A stretch of DNA of 28,460 bases from CAJBIL01 sp044359525 (GTDB lineage: Bacteria > Pseudomonadota > Gammaproteobacteria > Burkholderiales > Rhodocyclaceae). Location of the stretch: contig JBIKLY010000044.1 in assembly GCA_044359525.1 (NCBI GenBank), positions 1 through 28,460 of the forward strand. The letters run 5' to 3'. This document shows, in pieces, positions 6,489-14,730 of this stretch (its first letter is position 1; every line of letters starts with the position of its first letter). The notes under the pieces are model-generated. The model saw only the letters and a program-made list of their open reading frames with translations, made no database searches and was not told the origin of the DNA. Both the position numbers and the translations under genes were made by a program.

Positions 6489-7502
6489 ATGATCATTACC
6501 GTTGCCATCGACTGCATGGGCGGGGACCACGGTCCCCGCGTTACCGTGCCGGCGGCGCTCGACTTCGTGCGCAAGCATGGGGACGTTCGCGTCGTCCTGG
6601 TTGGTCTTGAACAAAATATCCGCCCGCTGCTCGGAAGCGCCGGAGACAGCCGCGTGTCCGTTCGCCATGCGAGCGAGGTGGTGGCGATGGATGAGCCGCC
6701 GGCGCTAGCCTTGCGCAGTAAAAAAGACTCTTCAATGCGCGTTGCCATCAATCTCGTCAAGGAAGGCGAGGCCGATGCTTGTGTTTCAGCCGGGAATACG
6801 GGTGCTTTGATGGCTATTTCCCGATTTGTTCTGAAGATGTTGCCAGGCATTGACCGTCCGGCAATCTGCGCAATTCTTCCAACAGCGACCGGTCACACCC
6901 ATGTACTGGACCTCGGTGCCAATGTGGATTGCAGCCCGGAACACCTGCTGCAATTCGGCATCATGGGCGCATCTCTGGTATCAGCGATCGAGCATAAGGA
7001 TCGACCGACGGTCGGCATCCTGAATATCGGCGAGGAAGACATCAAGGGCAATGATGTGGTCAAACGCGCAGCTGAATTGCTCAGAGACTCCGGGTTGAAT
7101 TTCATTGGAAATGTGGAGGGTGACGGTATCTACAAGGGCGAAGCCGAAGTCGTTGTTTGTGATGGATTCGTCGGTAATGTCGCGCTCAAAGCTTCGGAGG
7201 GCCTGGCGCAGATGCTCGCCAGCTTCCTTCGTCAGGAATTCAACCGAAACCTGTTAACCAAGCTGGCGGCGTTGATCGCCATGCCCGTCCTCAATAATTT
7301 CAAGAAGCACGTTGATCATCGACGCTACAACGGTGCCAGTTTGCTCGGGCTGAAAGGCATTGTCCTGAAAAGCCATGGCTCCGCTGATACTGTCGCCTTT
7401 GCCAATGCGCTTGAGCGCGCTGCAGAGGCCGTAAGAAGCGGCGTTCTGGCGCGCATTACTGAGCGTGTCGCGCAGCAACAACCGCTTCAGGAGATTGCAT
7501 AA
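6489..7502 (+). CDS. plsX: Phosphate acyltransferase PlsX
   Basis: PlsX makes acyl-phosphate from acyl-ACP and phosphate, the first committed step of phospholipid synthesis through PlsY; it is a peripheral membrane enzyme. The 337-residue protein starts MIITVAIDCMGGDHGP, the family's nucleotide-fold N-terminus, and contains SAGNTGALMAISRF and DGFVGNVALKASEG, both typical of PlsX. The length is normal. The ATG lies 12 bases after the terminator-like T run, with only a weak upstream ribosome binding site. It is followed after one base by fabH, consistent with coupled translation. Confidence 0.95.
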   Translation: MIITVAIDCMGGDHGPRVTVPAALDFVRKHGDVRVVLVGLEQNIRPLLGSAGDSRVSVRHASEVVAMDEPPALALRSKKDSSMRVAINLVKEGEADACVSAGNTGALMAISRFVLKMLPGIDRPAICAILPTATGHTHVLDLGANVDCSPEHLLQFGIMGASLVSAIEHKDRPTVGILNIGEEDIKGNDVVKRAAELLRDSGLNFIGNVEGDGIYKGEAEVVVCDGFVGNVALKASEGLAQMLASFLRQEFNRNLLTKLAALIAMPVLNNFKKHVDHRRYNGASLLGLKGIVLKSHGSADTVAFANALERAAEAVRSGVLARITERVAQQQPLQEIA

Positions 7503-7503
7503 G

Positions 7504-8463
7504 ATGTTTGCCCGGATTACCGGTGTTGGTAGTTTTCTGCCGGGTCAGGCTGTCACCAATAATGACCTCGCGCTTCGTGGCATAGAAACCAACGATGAGT
7601 GGATTGTCAGTCGAACCGGAATCAAGGCCCGGCACCTTGCCGAACCAGGTCAAACGTCGAGCGAGCTGGCACATGAAGCGAGCCTTCGCGCGCTGGCTGC
7701 TGCGGGTATTGAGGCCAGTGAACTTGACTTGATCATTGTCGCCACATCAACGCCGGATTTTATTTTTCCAAGTACGGCCTGCCTCTTGCAGAGCAAGCTT
7801 GGCAACGGTGGCGCAGTTGCATTTGATGTACAGGCCGTATGCTCCGGTTTTGTCTATGCGCTGACAATCGCAGAAAAATTCCTTCGTAGCGGTAGCCACA
7901 AAAAAGCGCTGGTCGTGGGGGCTGAGGTGTTTTCGCGAATTCTCGACTGGAATGACCGGGGAACTTGCGTTCTGTTTGGTGACGGGGCCGGTGCGGTGGT
8001 GCTCGAAGCATCCGAGAAAGCAGGCATTCTTGCCACGGCATTACACGCAGATGGTGCGCATCACGGAATTCTATCGGTACCTGGCAATGTCAGCGGTGGC
8101 CAGGTGACGGGCGACCCCTTCCTGCGTATGGATGGCAAAGCCGTATTCAAGTTTGCCGTGCGCGTGCTGGCCGAAGTGGCGGAAGAATGCTGCACACTTG
8201 CCGGTATTGCGCCTGAAGAGGTCGATTGGTTGATCCCGCATCAGGCCAATATTCGCATCATTGAAGCGACTGCCAAAAAAATGGGCTTACCCATGGACAA
8301 GGTGATCGTCACCGTTGATCGGCACGGCAATACGTCAGCCGCCTCGGTGCCGCTGGCGTTGGATGCGGCCGTACGCGATGGACGTATTCAGCCGGGGCAG
8401 AAGGTCATGCTGGAGGGCGTTGGCGGCGGCTTCACCTGGGGCGCGGTTCTGCTCGAGTTCTAG
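7504..8463 (+). CDS. fabH: Beta-ketoacyl-ACP synthase III FabH
   Basis: FabH starts fatty acid chains by condensing acetyl-CoA with malonyl-ACP. The 319-residue thiolase-fold enzyme has the catalytic triad in place: Cys113 in QAVCSGFVYAL, His246 in WLIPHQANIR and Asn276 in HGNTSAAS (E. coli Cys112, His244 and Asn274). The N-terminus MFARITGVGSFLPG is family-like. I preferred the ATG at 7504 to an upstream in-frame start inside plsX. The gene begins one base after the plsX stop and is followed by fabD after 11 bases. Confidence 0.96.
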   Translation: MFARITGVGSFLPGQAVTNNDLALRGIETNDEWIVSRTGIKARHLAEPGQTSSELAHEASLRALAAAGIEASELDLIIVATSTPDFIFPSTACLLQSKLGNGGAVAFDVQAVCSGFVYALTIAEKFLRSGSHKKALVVGAEVFSRILDWNDRGTCVLFGDGAGAVVLEASEKAGILATALHADGAHHGILSVPGNVSGGQVTGDPFLRMDGKAVFKFAVRVLAEVAEECCTLAGIAPEEVDWLIPHQANIRIIEATAKKMGLPMDKVIVTVDRHGNTSAASVPLALDAAVRDGRIQPGQKVMLEGVGGGFTWGAVLLEF

Positions 8464-8474
8464 AAGGATACAAA

Positions 8475-9416
8475 ATGACATTCGCTTTCATTTTTCCCGG
8501 TCAGGGATCGCAGTCGGTCGGCATGATGGCCGCTTACGGCGGCTCTCCCGTGGTGCGCGCAACTTTTGACGAAGCCTCCGCAGCGCTTGGGCAGGATCTC
8601 TGGCAATTGCTTGCCGACGGCCCGGCCGAGGCGCTGGCACAAACGGTCAATACGCAGCCGGTGATGCTTACTGCCGGTGTTGCGACTTATCGCCTTTGGC
8701 TTGACAAGGGTGGTAGGGTGCCGGCATTGGTTGCCGGGCACAGCCTTGGCGAGTATTCGGCGCTGGTTGCCGCTGGTGTGATCAACTTTAAGGATGCCGT
8801 GCCGCTTGTACGCTTGCGCGCTGCCGCCATGCAGGAAGCCGTACCGGTGGGAACCGGTGCAATGGCTGCCATCCTCGGGCTTGATGACGACAAGATCCGT
8901 GAAGCCTGCGCTGAAGCGGCTGCGGCGATTGGCAACGGCGAAGTGGTCGAGCCGGTAAATTTCAACGCGCCTGGCCAGACGGTAATCGCTGGCAGCAAGG
9001 CGGCTGTCGAGCGCGCCTGTGATGGCTGCAAGGCGCGTGGCGCCAAGCGTGCAGTGCTGTTGCCAGTGTCGGCACCATTCCATTCCTCGCTGATCCGCCC
9101 GGCGGCCGAAAAACTGGCCGCTCGCCTGGCTGAACTGAGCTTTGCTGCACCGAAAATTCCAGTGATCAATAACGTCGATGTAGCGCTGCAATCGGATCCG
9201 GAAAAAATCAAGGGCGCACTGATTCGCCAGGCATATTCACCTGTACGCTGGGTCGAGACGATTCAGAAGATGGCATCACTCGGCGCTACAACGATTGCCG
9301 AATGCGGTCCCGGCAAGGTCCTGTCGGGCCTGAGCAAGCGCTGCGCCGATGGCGTGACGGGTCTTGCGCTGGCTGATCTGGCGGCGATTGATGCTGCGAT
9401 TTCGACTCTGGAGTAG
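8475..9416 (+). CDS. fabD: Malonyl-CoA:ACP transacylase FabD
   Basis: FabD moves malonyl from CoA to the phosphopantetheine arm of ACP and so supplies the extender unit. The 313-residue protein begins MTFAFIFPGQGSQSVGM. Its nucleophile Ser90 is in AGHSLGEYSALVAAG and the partner His203 is in SAPFHSSL. Length and order (fabH-fabD-fabG) are standard. An AGAAGGA-type ribosome binding site precedes the start. fabG follows after 6 bases. Confidence 0.96.
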   Translation: MTFAFIFPGQGSQSVGMMAAYGGSPVVRATFDEASAALGQDLWQLLADGPAEALAQTVNTQPVMLTAGVATYRLWLDKGGRVPALVAGHSLGEYSALVAAGVINFKDAVPLVRLRAAAMQEAVPVGTGAMAAILGLDDDKIREACAEAAAAIGNGEVVEPVNFNAPGQTVIAGSKAAVERACDGCKARGAKRAVLLPVSAPFHSSLIRPAAEKLAARLAELSFAAPKIPVINNVDVALQSDPEKIKGALIRQAYSPVRWVETIQKMASLGATTIAECGPGKVLSGLSKRCADGVTGLALADLAAIDAAISTLE

Positions 9417-9422
9417 AACACT

Positions 9423-10163
9423 ATGCTGAACGGACAAGTTGCTCTCGTTACCGGCGCCTCGCGCGGGATTGGCCAAGCCATCGCTTGCGAGCTCGGCAGG
9501 CTTGGTGCCACCGTGATCGGTACGGCAACGAGCGATGAAGGTGCCGCCAAAATCACTGCCTATCTGGCTGAGGCCGGTATTAAAGGTGAGGGTGCCATGC
9601 TTGAGGTGCGTGACGCCGAACAGGTCGACGCCTTGATCAGCCGGATCGACAAAACGTATGGCGCTGTTGGAATTCTCGTCAACAATGCCGGCATTACCCG
9701 CGACAACATATCGATGCGGCTGAAAGACGATGAGTGGGATGCCGTCCTCGACACCAACCTGAAAGCTGTTTTCCGTCTTTCCAAAGCGGTTATGCGCGGC
9801 ATGATGAAAGCCCGTCAGGGGCGCATCATCAATGTCACTTCGGTGGTCGGGCATTCCGGCAATCCCGGGCAGGCCAATTACTGTGCTGCCAAAGCCGGTG
9901 TCGCCGGCATGAGCCGTTCGCTGGCACGTGAGCTGGGTAGTCGTAACATCACGGTCAATTGTGTCGCGCCAGGTTTGATCGACACTGATATGACCAAAGC
10001 GCTGGAGGACAAGCAGCGGGAATCGCTGATTGGCAGTATCCCGCTTGGTCGCCTCGGTCGTCCGGAGGATGTTGCTGCCGCTGTTGCTTTCCTTGCTTCG
10101 CCGGGGGCTGCCTATGTCACCGGCACGACGATTCACGTCAACGGCGGCATGTACATGGATTGA
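9423..10163 (+). CDS. fabG: 3-oxoacyl-ACP reductase FabG
   Basis: FabG reduces 3-oxoacyl-ACP to 3-hydroxyacyl-ACP with NADPH in each elongation cycle. The 246-residue short-chain dehydrogenase has the cofactor motif TGASRGIG (residues 10-17), NNAG (87-90), and the catalytic residues Ser140, Tyr153 and Lys157 (NYCAAKAG). It ends with a typical NGGMYMD tail. Its position inside the fab cluster makes the biosynthetic FabG role secure compared with other short-chain dehydrogenases. A gap of 119 bases with a promoter separates it from acpP. Confidence 0.96.
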   Translation: MLNGQVALVTGASRGIGQAIACELGRLGATVIGTATSDEGAAKITAYLAEAGIKGEGAMLEVRDAEQVDALISRIDKTYGAVGILVNNAGITRDNISMRLKDDEWDAVLDTNLKAVFRLSKAVMRGMMKARQGRIINVTSVVGHSGNPGQANYCAAKAGVAGMSRSLARELGSRNITVNCVAPGLIDTDMTKALEDKQRESLIGSIPLGRLGRPEDVAAAVAFLASPGAAYVTGTTIHVNGGMYMD

Positions 10164-10190
10164 TGCCCGTCAGGGCGGCAAGTGGTAGGG

Positions 10191-10237
10191 GCCGGTTAGC
10201 TTGGTAATTTGGTAAGCGCCGGTCATTTTGGTAGAAT
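10191..10237 (+). promoter_or_regulatory. acpP promoter with tandem upstream repeat
   Basis: The -35 box TTGGTA (10209-10214) and the -10 box TAGAAT (10232-10237) are 17 bases apart. A 16-base element occurs twice: GCCGGTTAGCTTGGTA (10191-10206) and GCCGGTCATTTTGGTA (10218-10233), 13 of 16 identical and 27 bases apart. The second copy fills the promoter spacer. The leader to the acpP ATG would be about 40 bases, ending in a strong site GGAAGGAG (10268-10275). Confidence 0.55.
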
Positions 10238-10282
10238 TGCATGGTTTTGTTTCACACATGAACTCTGGGAAGGAGCCCTCTG

Positions 10283-10519
10283 ATGGAAAATATCGAACAA
10301 CGCGTCAAGAAAATCGTCGCTGAGCAACTCGGCGTCAACGAAGCTGATATCAAGAATGAGTCCTCATTCGTTGATGATCTGGGCGCGGATTCGCTGGATA
10401 CGGTTGAACTGGTAATGGCCCTCGAAGAAGAATTCGAGTGCGAGATTCCGGATGACGAAGCCGAGAAGATCACCAACGTCCAGCAAGCTATCGATTACGT
10501 ACTCGGTCACAAGAAATAA
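10283..10519 (+). CDS. acpP: Acyl carrier protein
   Basis: ACP carries growing acyl chains on a 4'-phosphopantetheine arm. The 78-residue acidic protein has the attachment Ser37 in GADSLDTVELVMALEEEFE, almost identical to E. coli AcpP. It is activated by AcpS, encoded at 23039-23416 in this window. A strong ribosome binding site 7 bases before the ATG and its own promoter fit the very high expression expected for ACP. A hairpin separates it from fabF. Confidence 0.98.
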   Translation: MENIEQRVKKIVAEQLGVNEADIKNESSFVDDLGADSLDTVELVMALEEEFECEIPDDEAEKITNVQQAIDYVLGHKK

Positions 10520-10534
10520 TTCATCGCGGAACTT

Positions 10535-10574
10535 CCCTGCGGGCCGGTTTGGTTACCGGCCCAGTCCTGCGGGG
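10535..10574 (+). other. Stable hairpin between acpP and fabF
   Basis: GGGCCGGT (10541-10548) pairs with ACCGGCCC (10555-10562) around a 6-base loop. An outer stem CCCTGC (10535-10540) pairs with GCGGGG (10569-10574), with one G-T pair. No T run follows, so it is not a classic terminator. It may stabilise the 3' end of acpP mRNA or set the acpP/fabF ratio (inference). Confidence 0.6.
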
Positions 10575-10630
10575 AGTCGTTCCGATCAGCACTCCCGTAT
10601 CAGAACCCTCTATTTTTTCCGGAGCACAAG

Positions 10631-11869
10631 TTGACACGTCGTAGAGTCGTCATCACCGGCCTTGGAATTATTTCTCCGGTCGGCAACACGGTCGAGGAAG
10701 CCTGGCAAAACATTCTTGCCGGCCGCTCCGGAATTGACCGGATTACCCGTTTTGATGCCGCCACCTTTCCGGTGCAGATTGCCGGTGAAGTCAGGGGGTT
10801 CGATATCGGGCAATATCTGTCACCCAAAGAAGCGCGTCGCATGGATACCTTCATCCATTACGGCATGGCTGCCGGCATTCAGGCAATCAAGGATGCAGGT
10901 TTAGAGGCCCATCCGGCAAACGCCGAGCGGATTGGCGTCGCAATCGGTTCCGGTATTGGCGGTCTGCCGCTGATTGAAAATACCTGCGATGATTTTATCG
11001 CCGGTGGCGTACGTAAAATCTCCCCGTTTTTTGTTCCTGGCTCGATCATCAACATGATCTCGGGCAACCTGTCGATCATGTACGGTTACAAGGGCCCGAA
11101 CGTCTCTCTGGTCAGCGCCTGCTCAACTGGAACGCACAGTATTGGTGATGCCGGTCGTCTGATTGAGTATGGCGATGCAGACATCATGATTGCCGGTGGT
11201 GCAGAAGCCTGTGTTTCAAAGCTGGGGCTCGGTGGGTTCTGTGCTGCGCGCGCCCTATCGACGCGCAATGACGATCCGAAAACAGCCAGTCGTCCGTGGG
11301 ACAAAGACCGCGATGGTTTTGTTCTTGGCGAAGGTGCCGGTGTTGTCGTGCTCGAAGAGTACGAACATGCCAAGGCGCGTGGCGCACGTATCTACGGCGA
11401 ACTGGCCGGTTTTGGCATGAGTGCCGACGCGAACCACATGACCGCGCCGTGTGAAGACGGTGAGGGTGCGGCACGTTGCATGACCAACGCGCTGCGCAAT
11501 GCACAACTTAACCCGCAGGATGTCCAGTACGTCAATGCGCACGGCACTTCGACGCCGCTCGGTGACAAAGCAGAAACGATTGCCGTCAAACGTGCTTTTG
11601 GCGATCATGCCAAAAAACTGGTGGTAAATTCAACCAAGTCGATGACCGGTCATTTGCTTGGTGCAGCCGGCGGCATCGAGGCTGTATTCTCGGCGCTGGC
11701 GGTCTACCATCAGGTTTCGCCGCCCACCATCAATATTTTCAATCAGGATGAGTTGTGCGATCTTGACTACTGCGCCAATGAAGCACGGGCGATGAAAGTC
11801 GATGTTGCATTGTCGAACTCTTTCGGCTTTGGTGGTACCAACGGTACCGTGATCTTCAAGCGCGTTTAA
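10631..11869 (+). CDS. fabF: Beta-ketoacyl-ACP synthase II FabF
   Basis: FabF elongates acyl-ACP by condensation with malonyl-ACP. The 412-residue enzyme has the catalytic set Cys164 (SACSTGTHS), His304 (NAHGTSTPLGD), Lys336 and His341 (STKSMTGHLLGAAG), and ends in NSFGFGGTNGTVIFKR. The start is a TTG at 10631 with GGAG (10621-10624) 6 bases upstream; MTRRRVVITGLGIISPVGN matches the family exactly there. It follows acpP after 111 bases that hold a hairpin, the usual acpP-fabF order. Confidence 0.96.
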   Translation: MTRRRVVITGLGIISPVGNTVEEAWQNILAGRSGIDRITRFDAATFPVQIAGEVRGFDIGQYLSPKEARRMDTFIHYGMAAGIQAIKDAGLEAHPANAERIGVAIGSGIGGLPLIENTCDDFIAGGVRKISPFFVPGSIINMISGNLSIMYGYKGPNVSLVSACSTGTHSIGDAGRLIEYGDADIMIAGGAEACVSKLGLGGFCAARALSTRNDDPKTASRPWDKDRDGFVLGEGAGVVVLEEYEHAKARGARIYGELAGFGMSADANHMTAPCEDGEGAARCMTNALRNAQLNPQDVQYVNAHGTSTPLGDKAETIAVKRAFGDHAKKLVVNSTKSMTGHLLGAAGGIEAVFSALAVYHQVSPPTINIFNQDELCDLDYCANEARAMKVDVALSNSFGFGGTNGTVIFKRV

Positions 11870-11883
11870 GTTTTTTCCGCGCG

Positions 11884-12312
11884 GTGCAGTTTCCGGTCCA
11901 TATCGAACTGCACCGCTCGCGACTTCTTGTTGCCTCTCTCTTGCTGCTGCATACACTGGCCATCATTTGTGTCGTCGTTTTGCCGTGGCCTTGGCAATTG
12001 CGTTCGTTAGTGTGTGCCGTGCTGTGTTGGTCAGTGGGCTATGCGCTGCGCCCGTCGAAGATAGTCAGCCTGCATCTTTCCGGACAAGGGCGCCTGGATT
12101 GTCGGTTCGCTGATGGTGAGCGCGCCACTGCATTGCTGCTTCCCGGCAGCAGCGTATTCCATCGGCTGATCGTATTGCGCATGCAGATTGGTGATACCCG
12201 GCGGACAGTCAATCTGGTGCTGCTGCCGGACAGCATCGCCAAGGGTCAGTTTCGTGCGCTTCGTTTGTGGTTGCGCTGGCGGACTAACGAAAACGTCGTG
12301 AAGAGCGCCTGA
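11884..12312 (+). CDS. YgfX-like inner membrane protein
   Basis: A 142-residue protein with two closely spaced hydrophobic segments near the N-terminus (about residues 14-33 and 38-54) and a basic, partly beta-rich C-terminal domain. The pattern, including PWPWQLRSLVCAVLCW and the late SIAKGQFRALRLWLRWR, resembles the YgfX family (CptA, described in E. coli as affecting FtsZ and MreB). The resemblance is from memory and weak, so no symbol is given. The start is a GTG at 11884, only 14 bases after the fabF stop, so it probably rides on fabF mRNA. Its 3' end overlaps convergent nadB by 29 bases. Confidence 0.65.
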   Translation: MQFPVHIELHRSRLLVASLLLLHTLAIICVVVLPWPWQLRSLVCAVLCWSVGYALRPSKIVSLHLSGQGRLDCRFADGERATALLLPGSSVFHRLIVLRMQIGDTRRTVNLVLLPDSIAKGQFRALRLWLRWRTNENVVKSA

Positions 12313-13867
12313 GTACAGTATTTTTGGCATTTGGCAACATTTCCGGAAAATCCCGGCTGAAATGCAAGCCACGGCTTTCCCGGCGCTGCAGTGCGCAGCG
12401 GACAATCAGATCAGCCGTTACAACGAGATTGCGCAATTCGATCAGATCGTGGCTTACCCTGAAGTTTGAATAAAACTCCTCGATTTCACGCATCAGGAGA
12501 CGTATCCGGTGCTGCGCACGCTGCAGGCGCTTTGTGGTGCGGACGATCCCGACATAATCCCACATGAAGCGACGCAGTTCGTCCCAGTTGTGCGAGATGA
12601 CAATTTCCTCATCAGGATCGGTAACCCGGCTGGCATCCCACTCGGGCAAGTCCGGTTGTGAGACCTCAGACTGTTCCAGAATATCCTTGACGGCCGCTTC
12701 TGCAAAAACGAGACATTCGAGCAGCGAGTTGCTGGCCAGGCGGTTGGCGCCGTGCAATCCCGTGCACGAAGCCTCACCAGCCGCGTACAGTCCGGGAATA
12801 TCTGTGCGTGCGCGCAAGTCGGTAATGATTCCGCCGCACGTGTAATGCGCGGCAGGAACGACAGGAATGGGTTCCTGCGTGATGTCGATGCCCAACTCAA
12901 GGCAGCGAGCAAGAATGTTTGGGAAATGTTCGGCAAGAAAACCTGCAGGCTTGTGTGAAATGTCCAGATAAACACAGTCCAGTCCGCGCTTTTTCATCTC
13001 GAAGTCGATTGCACGGGCAACAACGTCGCGCGGTGCCAGTTCAGCGCGGGCATCATGTTCCGGCATGAACCGGCTGCCATCGGGCAGACGTAGAAGCCCC
13101 CCCTCACCACGGACGGCTTCGGAAATCAGGAAAGATTTAGCCTGCGGGTGGTACAGGCAGGTCGGGTGGAATTGAATAAACTCCATATTGGCTACCCGGC
13201 ACCCCGCACGCCAGGCCATGGCAATGCCGTCACCGGTCGAAGTGTCCGGATTCGTGGTGTAAAGATAAACTTTGCCAGCCCCCCCAGTGGCAATCAGCGT
13301 GTGAGGAGCTCCGATGGTGACCACTTCCCCGCTGTCGCTGTCCAGGGCGTAGGCGCCGTAGCACCGCTTCTCCGCCATGCCGAGTTTGTCGCCGGTGATC
13401 AAATCGATGGCAATATGCCGCTCGAGAATATGGATATTGGGATGCTGCCGAACCTTCCGCGTCAGTGTGTCTTGAACCGCAAAACCAGTGGCGTCGGCAA
13501 CATGGATCACACGGCGCGCGCTGTGCCCGCCTTCCCGGGTCAAATGGTAGCCGACGTCATCACGGGTAAAAGGAACGCCTTCATTGATCAGCCAGTCAAT
13601 TGCGTGGCGACCGTTTTCGATGACAAAGCGGGTTGCTTTGGCGTCGTTGAGAAATGCGCCTGCGGTGATCGTGTCACGAATGTGCGCTTCGATTGAATCC
13701 TGGCTGTCCAGTACGGCGGCAATGCCACCCTGTGCCCAGCTCGAAGCGCTGTCTTCAAGTGCCCGCTTGCTAATTAGCGCAACCTTGCAGCTTTTTGCCA
13801 GACGGAGCGCTGCCGATTGCCCGGCGAGACCGCTACCGATAATGAGAACGTCGAAGCGCAGTGCCAC
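12284..13867 (-). CDS. nadB: L-aspartate oxidase NadB
   Basis: NadB oxidises L-aspartate to iminoaspartate, the first step of de novo NAD synthesis, using FAD. The protein has the N-terminal FAD motif FDVLIIGSGLAGQSAALRLA, the active-site region FIQFHPTCLYHP, the flavin-site block HYTCGGIITD and GANRLASNSLLECLVF, then a helical C-terminal domain. I chose the GTG at 13867 (527 residues), which has AAGG 8 bases upstream and starts just before the FAD motif. An in-frame TTG at 13897 would add 10 residues. nadA and nadC are not in the window. The gene is divergent from rpoE and overlaps the YgfX-like gene at its 3' end. Confidence 0.94.
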   Translation of the reverse strand: MALRFDVLIIGSGLAGQSAALRLAKSCKVALISKRALEDSASSWAQGGIAAVLDSQDSIEAHIRDTITAGAFLNDAKATRFVIENGRHAIDWLINEGVPFTRDDVGYHLTREGGHSARRVIHVADATGFAVQDTLTRKVRQHPNIHILERHIAIDLITGDKLGMAEKRCYGAYALDSDSGEVVTIGAPHTLIATGGAGKVYLYTTNPDTSTGDGIAMAWRAGCRVANMEFIQFHPTCLYHPQAKSFLISEAVRGEGGLLRLPDGSRFMPEHDARAELAPRDVVARAIDFEMKKRGLDCVYLDISHKPAGFLAEHFPNILARCLELGIDITQEPIPVVPAAHYTCGGIITDLRARTDIPGLYAAGEASCTGLHGANRLASNSLLECLVFAEAAVKDILEQSEVSQPDLPEWDASRVTDPDEEIVISHNWDELRRFMWDYVGIVRTTKRLQRAQHRIRLLMREIEEFYSNFRVSHDLIELRNLVVTADLIVRCALQRRESRGLHFSRDFPEMLPNAKNTVLRRSSRRFR

Positions 13868-13985
13868 GATAGAAGCCTTGCCAAAAAAGGGCTGCAACTA
13901 TATCACGCCGACCTACTTGCAATAAGTCTGTGCTGGCGAATAGTTATTTCGAATCCGGGTGTGCATATTGGTTTTGTAGAGTGTC

Positions 13986-14015
13986 ATGACGTCAGTGGGA
14001 CGCTTGCGTTATACT
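13986..14015 (+). promoter_or_regulatory. Candidate sigma-70 promoter of rpoE
   Basis: ATGACG (13986-13991) and TATACT (14010-14015) are 18 bases apart, 43 bases before the rpoE start. The -10 box is good and the -35 box moderate. I saw no sigma-E-type promoter (GAACTT...TCTGA) directly upstream of rpoE. Confidence 0.4.
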
Positions 14016-14057
14016 TTCAAGAAAACATAACACCAGCCGACAGGGAACCTATTTAGC

Positions 14058-14657
14058 ATGAGCGAACGCGAAATTGACCAAAAGCTGGTTGAACGCGCAC
14101 AGGCTGGCGATAAACACGCTTTTGAGCTGCTGGTTGCAAAATATCAGCGCAAGCTCGGACGGTTGCTGTCGCGCTTTATCCGCGACCATGCCGAAGTTGA
14201 GGATGTTGCACAGGAAGCTTTCATCAAGGCCTATCGCGCTCTGCCTTCGTTTCGCGGTGACAGCGCTTTCTACACTTGGCTGTACCGGATCGGTATCAAC
14301 ACTGCCAAGAACTATCTTGTGGCACAGGGGCGCCGGGCACCCACGTCTACCGACTTTGACAACGATGAGGCAGAGTCGTTTGAGGACGCCGACCAGCTGC
14401 GCGACATCAACACGCCGGAAAGTCTCCTTCAATCGAAACAGGTTGGGCAGACGGTCAATGCTGCGATGGAAGCACTGCCGGAGGAGTTGCGCGCTGCCAT
14501 TGTGCTGCGTGAGATTGAAGGCCTGAGCTATGAAGAAATTGCCGAAGCAATGAATTGCCCGATTGGCACAGTGCGCTCACGTATTTTTCGGGCGCGCGAG
14601 GCCGTTGCAGAAAAGCTGCGACCACTGCTTGATACCTCGCCTGACCGCCGATGGTAG
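14058..14657 (+). CDS. rpoE: RNA polymerase sigma factor RpoE (sigma-24/AlgU type)
   Basis: An ECF sigma factor of the RpoE/AlgU group that directs the envelope stress response. The 199-residue protein has region 2 (about residues 15-85, including RDHAEVEDVAQEAFIKAYRALP and FYTWLYRIGINTAKNYL) and region 4 (about 130-185, EELRAAIVLREIEGLSYEEI followed by GTVRSRIFRAREA). The linker has the normal length. Following genes are rseC and mucD, which fixes the group. Unusually, no rseA or rseB anti-sigma genes lie between rpoE and rseC. The ATG follows a GGGAA site. The divergent neighbour nadB is also the rpoE neighbour in E. coli. Confidence 0.93.
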   Translation: MSEREIDQKLVERAQAGDKHAFELLVAKYQRKLGRLLSRFIRDHAEVEDVAQEAFIKAYRALPSFRGDSAFYTWLYRIGINTAKNYLVAQGRRAPTSTDFDNDEAESFEDADQLRDINTPESLLQSKQVGQTVNAAMEALPEELRAAIVLREIEGLSYEEIAEAMNCPIGTVRSRIFRAREAVAEKLRPLLDTSPDRRW

Positions 14658-14664
14658 CTCTTGC

Positions 14665-14691
14665 GAACTCAAGGTAGAATTTCTGGTCAAT
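14665..14691 (+). promoter_or_regulatory. Candidate sigma-E-dependent promoter before rseC
   Basis: GAACTC (14665-14670) and GTCAAT (14686-14691), with TCAAT 16 bases after the -35 box, resemble the sigma-E pattern GAACTT-N16-TCTGA/TCAAA. It lies just after the rpoE stop, 40 bases before the rseC start. A short stem CCAGTA/TACTGG (14695-14700, 14710-14715) is in the would-be leader. Confidence 0.4.
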
Positions 14692-14730
14692 ACCCCAGTA
14701 CGATCTTGCTACTGGATTTAACCCGTCAAA

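Noticed and set aside
8460..10136. Long minus-strand open frames opposite fabD and fabG (243 and 286 codons)
   Set aside because: Both are shadows of genes with full catalytic motifs on the plus strand; they lack ribosome binding sites and family resemblance.
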